Shown here in pieces: positions 24,409-31,041 of a stretch of 36,502 nucleotides of DNA (its first letter is position 1; every line of letters starts with the position of its first letter). The notes beneath the pieces were generated by a model. It had not been told where the DNA came from. It searched no databases and saw only the letters and a list, made by a program, of their open reading frames with translations. The stretch is from Chloroflexota bacterium (GTDB taxonomy: Bacteria; Chloroflexota; Anaerolineae; Anaerolineales; Villigracilaceae). The position numbers were made by a program, and so were the translations under genes. The stretch is from positions 1-36,502 of the forward strand of contig SXKT01000053.1 in NCBI GenBank assembly GCA_005778035.1. The letters are read 5' to 3'.

Positions 24409-25372
24409 GAACCTTTAACGCACCTTTTGCGACAGCCCGCTCATACGCCGCCATGGAATCATTGAGAGAGTAGACAGAATCGATCATCAATGTTGGATCG
24501 ATCTTTTCCGCTTCCATCAGCCGTAATGCCGGACCGAACGGGCCGCATCGAGAGCCAATGATATGCAACTCCTGCACCACGATGGATGACAAGTTCACTT
24601 CCAGATTTCCTTTGTAGGTACTTTTCAGGATCAGTTTGCCCTCCGGGCGTATCATCTTTCGGGCAAGTTCGAAGCCGGTGGAGGAGCCTGTCGCCTCCAC
24701 AACCACATCCCAAATCGGTTTTGATAGTTCGCTCTCGCGGATCGGTCTGATATCGCGCATCACCAACTGCTCGATCTGGTTTTGGTATTTTGCAAGCACC
24801 CTAAGGTTTGCACCGGTCAATAACAATACCTGGGCTATTAGGTGGCCCAATCGCCCACCGCCTATCACCAGAACGTTGTCGGTTGGTTTGATATGCACTT
24901 TCTGAAGGATCTCGAGGGCCGCACCGATTGGTTCGGTAAAAACCGCTTTTTCGTCGCTGATAGATTCGGGAACGACTTGCAAGTTTTGCAATGGCAAAGT
25001 GGTGTATTCGGCATGCACACCATTGCGGTTCACAATCCCCAATACACTTCGGTTCTCGCAGTGGTTTTCGCGCAAACCTTTGCAATTTTCACACCTTCCA
25101 CAGCGAACATTGATCTCGCCGACAACCCTTCTTCCAAGCCATTGGGTTTGATCGGCCACTTCTTCCCCCAGTCCAACTACGTCACCAACGAACTCGTGCC
25201 CCAAAATGCCCCGGTAAGGGTAATAACCCTTGATCAATTCAAGGTCGGTTGCGCAAATGCCTGCAAGGCGGATTTTAACCAATGCCTCTTGCGGTGAGGA
25301 GGGCATGGGAACTTGGCGCAGGCTGATCTTGTTTTCTTCCAACCATACTGATTTCATCAATTCTGCCATCAT
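24395..25372 (-). CDS. Zinc-dependent alcohol dehydrogenase-like (MDR) protein
   Basis: This medium-chain dehydrogenase/reductase of about 325 residues has a catalytic-zinc Cys in GICATDLEL and the GHEF motif. The structural-zinc cluster is CGRCENCKGLRENHC (about residues 75-90) and the Rossmann motif VIGGGRLGHLIAQ lies near 150. Substrate is not predictable; sugar or polyol dehydrogenases and threonine-dehydrogenase-like proteins are close in style. Possible starts are 25372 (ATGA overlap with the mutL stop), 25369 and 25357. The first implies translational coupling, and the last gives the most family-like N-terminus (MKSVWLEEN). Confidence 0.85.
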   Translation of the reverse strand: MMAELMKSVWLEENKISLRQVPMPSSPQEALVKIRLAGICATDLELIKGYYPYRGILGHEFVGDVVGLGEEVADQTQWLGRRVVGEINVRCGRCENCKGLRENHCENRSVLGIVNRNGVHAEYTTLPLQNLQVVPESISDEKAVFTEPIGAALEILQKVHIKPTDNVLVIGGGRLGHLIAQVLLLTGANLRVLAKYQNQIEQLVMRDIRPIRESELSKPIWDVVVEATGSSTGFELARKMIRPEGKLILKSTYKGNLEVNLSSIVVQELHIIGSRCGPFGPALRLMEAEKIDPTLMIDSVYSLNDSMAAYERAVAKGALKVLIRP

Positions 25373-27174
25373 CGGGCACCTCTTCGCCCAAATTGCCTTT
25401 CCAATAATTCTACTGATAAATGGATCATGGTCGGCCGGCCATGAGGGCACGACCGGGGATTAGCGCATTTCTCCAATTCGGTCAGCAAATTTGCTTGTTC
25501 CATGGGGCTTAGCGATTGGCCAGCCTTGATAGCAAGTGTCTTACAAACCCGGCCAGCGATCTTTGCTTCAATTTCACTTGCCAGAGGGGTTTCATCCTCA
25601 GAAAAATCATCAACCAATGCACTGATCAGGGCATTTGCGTCCAAATTAGTGAATATAGCTGGCATGGACCGTATCTGAAAAGTATCGGAGCCAAATTCCT
25701 CTATTTCCATGCCCAAATGATGCAAGAATGGCAATTGGGGTTCAACCAGTTTGGCCTGAGCCGCGGAAAGCTTGACCAAAACAGGAGCAAGCAAAGCCTG
25801 TTTCGTGATCTTTTGTTGCTGATGTTGTGCCATTAATTTTTCGAACAATATGCGCTCGTGTGCAGCATGTTGGTCGATCAGGTAAAGACCATCAGGCCCT
25901 TCAGCTATCAGGTAGGTGCCGCCAACTTGGCCGACCAACCTGAGCATAGGAGAGCGGAATTCATCCAAATCAAACTCCGGAGAGCGATTTCCAACCGAAT
26001 CTGACATGGTTTCGCTTGTTTCAGATCGGAGAGTTTCAGTGTTATCCTCATGCCCAAAAAGCCACTCAATGCGTTGGTTATCACTCGCCATTTCCCGATC
26101 CATCAACGCAGATCCAGGCCCGATGTCATCTACCTTGCGAAGAGTGTTGCTCCAAAGCATTTGGTTGTTGGGCAGGCTCGTTACCGGGGCATATGCCAGG
26201 TACGCACGTTTGACCGATCTTTGGACAAAACTAAACACCTGATCTTGGTTTTTAAACCGCACCTCTGCCTTGGTAGGGTGAACATTCACGTCTACATCTT
26301 CAGGCGAAAGGTTCAAAAACAAAGCCGCCATTGGGTAGCGGCCAACCATTAGCAAGGTGTTATATGCCTGCAACAGGGCTTGGGTGAGAGGTGTATCTGA
26401 AACCCATCGTCCATTGATAAAAAAGGTGATCTCTTTGCGGTTGGATCGGGTGATGGATGCCGGGCTAATAAAACCACCAAGCTGAAGCGGCTCCTCGGCA
26501 GCATGGACTTCCAACATTTGGCGGGCAATTTCAATGCCGTAGAGCGCAGCGTAAATTGCCCTTCTGTCGCCATCGCCGCTAGTTTGCAGCGCAACACTAT
26601 GGTTATCGACCTGCCGAAAGCGTATGCGGGGGTAGGCCAGTGCATACTTCGCGACCAAGGAATCGATGACCCGTCGTTCTGTAAGATCGTGTTTTAAAAA
26701 CTTTAGCCGTGCAGGAACATTGTAAAACAGATCTTCAACAACAATAGTGGTTCCTTTTGGAACCCCTGCTGGTTCTTGTACTCGCAAAATACCGCCATCG
26801 ACCACCATGCGTCCACCCGCGGTCTCAGAACCAATTCGGCTGGTTACAGTTAGCCTGGAAACAGAGCCGATGGATGCAAGCGCCTCGCCACGAAAACCCA
26901 AGGTTGTGATGTTAAAAAGGTCAGCCGAGTTGGTAAGCTTGCTGGTAGCATGGCGTTCCACAGCCAATGGCAATTCAGTGAAAGGAATTCCATGCCCATC
27001 ATCGCTAATGCGGATCAATTTTCTGCCCGCATCGACGATCTCGATCTCAATCGATGTGGCACCGGCATCAATGGCGTTTTCAAGGGCTTCTTTTACAACC
27101 GATGCCGGCCGTTCCACAACCTCGCCTGCGGCGATTTGTGAAGCGATCTCGGGGGGAAGAATATGGATGGACAT
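25369..27174 (-). CDS. mutL: DNA mismatch repair protein MutL (endonuclease type)
   Basis: The protein has 601 residues. The N-terminal GHKL ATPase has ENAIDAG near residue 34, DDGHGI near 58 and GFRGEALASI near 92. The C-terminal domain carries DQHAAHERILFE, which fits the metal-dependent endonuclease motif DQHA(X)2E(X)4E, and CPHGRPT near the end. So this MutL should nick DNA itself, as in organisms without MutH. mutS is not in the window. The start at 27174 (MSIHILP) is preferred over 27204, because TATAAT lies exactly seven bases upstream. The stop overlaps the downstream dehydrogenase start. Confidence 0.95.
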   Translation of the reverse strand: MSIHILPPEIASQIAAGEVVERPASVVKEALENAIDAGATSIEIEIVDAGRKLIRISDDGHGIPFTELPLAVERHATSKLTNSADLFNITTLGFRGEALASIGSVSRLTVTSRIGSETAGGRMVVDGGILRVQEPAGVPKGTTIVVEDLFYNVPARLKFLKHDLTERRVIDSLVAKYALAYPRIRFRQVDNHSVALQTSGDGDRRAIYAALYGIEIARQMLEVHAAEEPLQLGGFISPASITRSNRKEITFFINGRWVSDTPLTQALLQAYNTLLMVGRYPMAALFLNLSPEDVDVNVHPTKAEVRFKNQDQVFSFVQRSVKRAYLAYAPVTSLPNNQMLWSNTLRKVDDIGPGSALMDREMASDNQRIEWLFGHEDNTETLRSETSETMSDSVGNRSPEFDLDEFRSPMLRLVGQVGGTYLIAEGPDGLYLIDQHAAHERILFEKLMAQHQQQKITKQALLAPVLVKLSAAQAKLVEPQLPFLHHLGMEIEEFGSDTFQIRSMPAIFTNLDANALISALVDDFSEDETPLASEIEAKIAGRVCKTLAIKAGQSLSPMEQANLLTELEKCANPRSCPHGRPTMIHLSVELLERQFGRRGAR

Positions 27175-27181
27175 CGCTAAA

Positions 27182-27199
27182 ATTATATACTGATATAAT
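27182..27199. promoter_or_regulatory. Back-to-back -10 boxes of mutL and the HAD gene
   Basis: TATAAT on the minus strand (27187-27182) and on the plus strand (27194-27199) are separated by six bases. Each lies seven bases before the ATG of its gene, so both mRNAs would be leaderless and the two promoters cannot be fully occupied at once. Confidence 0.6.
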
Positions 27200-27206
27200 C
27201 CCACCG

Positions 27207-27851
27207 ATGAACATCTCTCACACCTTTATTGACCTCGACGATACCATCTACCCATCCAGCAGTGGTGTCTGGCAAATGATCAAGCAGCGGGTATACCTGT
27301 ATATGGAATCCAGATTTGGTATTCCAAGGGAGCAAGGTGTTGAGGTTAGCAAAAATTTTGTGAACAAGTATGGCACAACGTACAAAGGGCTTTGCGAGTT
27401 TTACAAGGTGGATGAGGATGATTACTTCGATTTTGTCCACGACATCCCGTTGGAATCTGCCCTTAGCTACGATGCCCAATTGGATCACGCCCTTCGAGTG
27501 ATCCCGGGAGAGAAATACATCCTCACCAACGCTACTTCGCCCCATGCAAGGCGGGTTCTTACCGCAATGAAGGTGGAGCACCATTTCCAAAGGATCATTG
27601 ATATTAAAGACATGAAACCCTATTGCAAACCGGCAGCTGAGGCATTTGAGATCGCCATAAAGATCGCAGGCGCGCCATCGGCACATTCTTGCGTATTCAT
27701 AGATGACCTTGAAAACAACACGCGAGGCGCCCTCAAGTTGGGGTTTCATGCAATTTTGTTTGGTAAAAAAGAGAAAACGGACGGTTGTTCGGCAGCTTAT
27801 GAAAATTGGCAACAGATTGAAAAGCACCTCTTAAATGGATCGTCAATATGA
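27207..27851 (+). CDS. HAD-family phosphatase, pyrimidine 5'-nucleotidase type
   Basis: The protein has 214 residues. HAD motif I is FIDLDDTIYPSS at residues 7-18, motif II is ILTNAT near 110, and motifs III/IV are the KPAAEAFEIA lysine near 150 and FIDDLENN near 170. The DDTIYPSSSGVW entry is typical of the Sdt1/PynA-like pyrimidine nucleotidases of subfamily IA, so nucleotide dephosphorylation is likely but not certain. The ATG is seven bases after TATAAT with no ribosome site. The next gene overlaps its stop by four bases. Confidence 0.85.
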   Translation: MNISHTFIDLDDTIYPSSSGVWQMIKQRVYLYMESRFGIPREQGVEVSKNFVNKYGTTYKGLCEFYKVDEDDYFDFVHDIPLESALSYDAQLDHALRVIPGEKYILTNATSPHARRVLTAMKVEHHFQRIIDIKDMKPYCKPAAEAFEIAIKIAGAPSAHSCVFIDDLENNTRGALKLGFHAILFGKKEKTDGCSAAYENWQQIEKHLLNGSSI

Positions 27852-28066
27852 ATCCGGATAGGATTTGGATCGTTTTAGTGATACTGGTGGTTGTCATTGG
27901 GGGGGCTAACTTGGTGATGTTCGCCATGGCAAGATCTTTTGGTCGCTCAAATATCCACTTCTTTAAAAATTTTTCGGATGCTGCCGGACCATGGAAAAAA
28001 GAAGACGAGGGGTTGAAGGAACTTAATGATCGGGTAAACAAGTTGAGGGATGAGCAAAAAAAGTAA
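27848..28066 (+). CDS. 72-residue single-pass membrane protein
   Basis: One hydrophobic helix (about residues 7-27, rich in Val/Ile/Leu) is followed by a charged tail with a likely short coiled coil near the C-terminus (KKEDEGLKELNDRVNKLRDE). It begins within the stop of the HAD gene (ATGA), which implies coupled translation. I do not recognise a family. The N-terminus is short and the tail would be cytoplasmic if the positive-inside rule applies. Confidence 0.65.
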   Translation: MNPDRIWIVLVILVVVIGGANLVMFAMARSFGRSNIHFFKNFSDAAGPWKKEDEGLKELNDRVNKLRDEQKK

Positions 28067-28090
28067 ACGAACACTGTTCCTTGGCTCCTC

Positions 28091-28139
28091 AACTCATATA
28101 ATGTTCCTACAATTCCCCCCTTTTAACTCATATTACGTT
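28091..28139 (+). repeat. Imperfect direct repeat upstream of the S41 protease
   Basis: AACTCATATAATGTT (28091-28105) and AACTCATATTACGTT (28125-28139) match at 13 of 15 positions, 34 bp apart. The first contains a TATAAT (28097-28102). They may be tandem promoters or operator sites; 28067-28180 has no gene. Confidence 0.4.
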
Positions 28140-28180
28140 AATACATCCATGCTAAATTAAAGCATTGTACGGAGGATACC

Positions 28181-29440
28181 GTGAAAAAATTTTTACAAAT
28201 AACACTCATCGCAGCCTTATCTGGCTTTTTATTATTGGCAACTTTTGCTGGCGGAATTTTGGTCGGCCATTTCGGCCAAATCCCTGCTGTAGACGCCTTA
28301 CTAACAGATGCTGAAAGAGGCCTTGAGATCAAGGCTACACCGGTTGCCGCCACGAAGGCTACCCCTGAGGACCTGCAAACTTTGTTTGAGCCATTTTGGG
28401 AAGCGTGGGAGCTCATCCATCGTGACTATGTGGATCAACCCGTCAATGATGTGGAATTAATGCGCGGGGCAATACGCGGTATGCTCGATAGCCTGGGCGA
28501 CGACCATACATCCTATATGGATCCGGTAACCTTCAAGGAAGAAAATGATTCCCTCGCCGGCAACTACGAAGGGATCGGCGCGTATGTGGATACTACGGGC
28601 GACTATCTGACCGTTATCAGCCCCATTCCATCTTCCCCGGCAGAAAAAGCAGGCCTGCGGGCGGGTGATATGGTGGTCAAGATCGATGGGGTAGATATGG
28701 TTGGTGTAGACCCCGAAAAAGTGCGCCAAAAAGTTCTCGGCCCGGCTGGCAGCATCGTCGTGTTGACCATCCAGCGAAAAGGTGAAGAGGAATTGTTCGA
28801 TGTGAGTATTACACGGGCTGAGATCGTGATCGCCAGTGTAGAAAGTAAAATGCTCCAGAATGATCTGGGTTACATCAAGTTGAACACATTCGGTGACACA
28901 ACCACCACAGAATTAGTAAGCCAATTGGAAACACTGAAGGCAGATGGAGCCCGTGGATACATTTTGGATCTGCGTAACAATGGCGGTGGGTACCTGCAAA
29001 CTGCTGTGGAGGTAGCCTCTCAGTTTGTGGCAAAAGGCACCATTGTGATCGAGAAATATGGTGATGAGCGCCAAAATGACGAATATACCGCCATTGCTGG
29101 TGGATTGGCGACCGATGTTCCTGTAGTCGTTTTGATCAATGAAGGTTCAGCATCCGCATCAGAGATCGTGGCCGGAGCTCTGCAAGATTACAAGCGTGGC
29201 CCCTTGGTGGGTGCTACCTCATATGGCAAAGGATCAGTCCAAATCTGGACACCACTCAGCAATGACCAAGGCGCCGTGCGCATAACCATCGCCAAATGGC
29301 TGACGCCCCTTGAACGCACGATCCATAAAGTTGGCCTGACCCCGGATGTTGCTGTGGAGATGACCGAAGATGATTTCATCAATAATTTGGACCCGCAATT
29401 AGACGCGGCTGTAGTTGAGTTGGAAAAATTGTTACAATAA
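28181..29440 (+). CDS. S41 family C-terminal processing peptidase (CtpA-like)
   Basis: This 419-residue protein starts at GTG, set by a strong GGAGG box. An N-terminal membrane/signal segment (about residues 7-28) is followed by a helical region, a PDZ domain (about 115-195, with GIGAYVDTTGDYLTVISPIP and KAGLRAGDMVVKIDGVD) and the S41 catalytic domain. The nucleophile is in EGSASASE near residue 325 and the general-base lysine is in SYGKGS about 25 residues later. These enzymes cut secreted or membrane proteins at or near their C-termini outside the membrane. Confidence 0.94.
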   Translation: MKKFLQITLIAALSGFLLLATFAGGILVGHFGQIPAVDALLTDAERGLEIKATPVAATKATPEDLQTLFEPFWEAWELIHRDYVDQPVNDVELMRGAIRGMLDSLGDDHTSYMDPVTFKEENDSLAGNYEGIGAYVDTTGDYLTVISPIPSSPAEKAGLRAGDMVVKIDGVDMVGVDPEKVRQKVLGPAGSIVVLTIQRKGEEELFDVSITRAEIVIASVESKMLQNDLGYIKLNTFGDTTTTELVSQLETLKADGARGYILDLRNNGGGYLQTAVEVASQFVAKGTIVIEKYGDERQNDEYTAIAGGLATDVPVVVLINEGSASASEIVAGALQDYKRGPLVGATSYGKGSVQIWTPLSNDQGAVRITIAKWLTPLERTIHKVGLTPDVAVEMTEDDFINNLDPQLDAAVVELEKLLQ

Positions 29441-29467
29441 TATTGACGCATAGATAAGAGGAGTGCC

Positions 29468-30157
29468 ATGTTCTTTAATTTCCAATACTTGATCTTTATG
29501 ATCCCCGCTTTCATCATCATGGGGATCACCAGTTGGTATGTGCGCTCATCCTACTCCAAGTGGAGCCAGGTACGTGCCACCAGCGGCTTAACCGGTGCCC
29601 AGGCTGCGCAGCGATTGATCTCCGCATCCGGACTGATGGGTGTTCGCATTCAGACGATCGCCGGAGAATTAACCGATAATTATGATCCTCGTACAAAAAT
29701 GCTGAACCTGAGCCAAGGCGTTGCCTCACAACCCTCAGTTGCGTCCTTGGCTATTGCTGCTCATGAACTTGGGCACGCCATGCAAGATGCCGAGGATTAT
29801 GCTCCATTGCGGTTTCGGGCGGCCTTGGTCCCGGCAGTGAATATCGGCTCTAACTTGGGCTGGATCCTGATCATGATCGGCTTGTTTCTCAACTTTACTG
29901 AACTTGCCTGGCTCGGTATCATGGTATTCTCGGGCGGGGCGGTGTTTGCCCTGGCGACCTTGCCCGTAGAGTTTGACGCTTCGGCCCGCGCAAAAAGGAT
30001 GTTGGTGGATTCTGGGCTGGTTTCGGACCAGAATGAGGTCGGTGGAGTAAATAGTGTTCTTAATGCCGCAGCCCTGACGTATGTGGCCGCCCTAATCACC
30101 GCGGTCATGCAGATCCTTTATTACGTCACCCTGGTTGGTGGCCGACGGCGTGATTGA
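29468..30157 (+). CDS. Membrane zinc metallopeptidase, YugP family
   Basis: The protein has 229 residues. An N-terminal membrane helix (about 5-22) is followed by the zinc motif HELGHAMQD at residue 99 (HExxH). Two or three further helices lie at about 117-160 and 195-220. The EFDASARAKRML segment near 171 supplies the third-ligand region seen in YugP homologues. Function of the family is unknown. An AGAGGAG box precedes the ATG, 27 bp after the protease stop, so the two envelope peptidases are probably co-transcribed. Confidence 0.92.
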   Translation: MFFNFQYLIFMIPAFIIMGITSWYVRSSYSKWSQVRATSGLTGAQAAQRLISASGLMGVRIQTIAGELTDNYDPRTKMLNLSQGVASQPSVASLAIAAHELGHAMQDAEDYAPLRFRAALVPAVNIGSNLGWILIMIGLFLNFTELAWLGIMVFSGGAVFALATLPVEFDASARAKRMLVDSGLVSDQNEVGGVNSVLNAAALTYVAALITAVMQILYYVTLVGGRRRD

Positions 30158-30177
30158 TCCAATAATCGATCGAGGAT

Positions 30178-30215
30178 AGGGTAGCCTGAAATAACAAAGG
30201 CTACCCTTGTTCTTT
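30178..30215 (+). terminator. Stem-loop terminator
   Basis: AGGGTAGCCT and AGGCTACCCT (30178-30187, 30198-30207) form a 10-bp stem followed by TTGTTCTTT, ending the peptidase transcript. The next ATG is only 12 bp on. Confidence 0.65.
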
Positions 30216-30219
30216 AACC

Positions 30220-31041
30220 ATGGCAACAAAACATCCAGGTTTTCTCCCAAAAAAACCGCAGGGGGTGATCACCCGCGGAAAAACAGCCCAAAACCGATTG
30301 AGGCAAACTGACCATTTTCTGATGATCTATGACCCGCAGTTATTGGGTGCTGGTGATGACTCCATCTTTGTTGATTTAGGGTATGGTTTTGGCCCAATGA
30401 CCACCCTTGAATTGGCTGACAGGTTTCATCTGATCAACCCTACATTAAAGCTTGTTGGAGTTGAGATAGATCCGGACCGTGTTTCGGTAGCCCTCCCATA
30501 CCGATCTGAGACCGTTGATTTCAGATTGGGTGGGTTCAATATTCCTGTTCGAACGGGGGAATACATCCGAGGAATTCGCGCGTTCAATGTGCTGCGTCAA
30601 TACAATGAAGAAGAAGTGGAGCCATCCTGGACAGCGCTCTCCAGAAATGTGGTTGAAGGAGGGGTGTTATTGGAGGGAACATCCAATCCGAATGGCTCTA
30701 TATGGGTCAGTAATTTGCTGAGAATGAGAGATGGCCATTGGAAACAGGAAGCATTGGTTTTTTATGGCAACCTAAAGGGGGGCTTTGATCCGGCAAATTT
30801 CCAACCTGTTTTGCCCAAAAATTATATTCACCACATGGTGGAAGGCGAATGGATCCATTCCTTTTTTGAGGACTGGAAACAAGCTGCCCGCGATGAAAGG
30901 CATCAGCAAGCATGGGGGAATGGTCGTTGGTTCACTGAGACTGCAAACAAAATGGCAAGCCGTGGGTACTGTGTTAATACCAGGCGAAGGTTTTTAAGCC
31001 GGGGCTTTTTTGTACTCAAGAATTTGCCGGTCAAAGGCTGA
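30220..31041 (+). CDS. Class I SAM-dependent methyltransferase-like protein
   Basis: The protein has 273 residues. The SAM-binding motif I is VDLGYGFGPMTTLELADRF (about residues 51-69), and the acidic end of strand 2 is VGVEIDPDRV (about 80-89). No substrate-specific motif was recognised. The first 40 residues are basic and Gln/Lys-rich (PKKPQGVITRGKTAQNRLRQ), which may contact nucleic acid. No clear ribosome site precedes the ATG, so the start is uncertain. Its stop codon directly abuts that of the convergent gene. Confidence 0.75.
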   Translation: MATKHPGFLPKKPQGVITRGKTAQNRLRQTDHFLMIYDPQLLGAGDDSIFVDLGYGFGPMTTLELADRFHLINPTLKLVGVEIDPDRVSVALPYRSETVDFRLGGFNIPVRTGEYIRGIRAFNVLRQYNEEEVEPSWTALSRNVVEGGVLLEGTSNPNGSIWVSNLLRMRDGHWKQEALVFYGNLKGGFDPANFQPVLPKNYIHHMVEGEWIHSFFEDWKQAARDERHQQAWGNGRWFTETANKMASRGYCVNTRRRFLSRGFFVLKNLPVKG

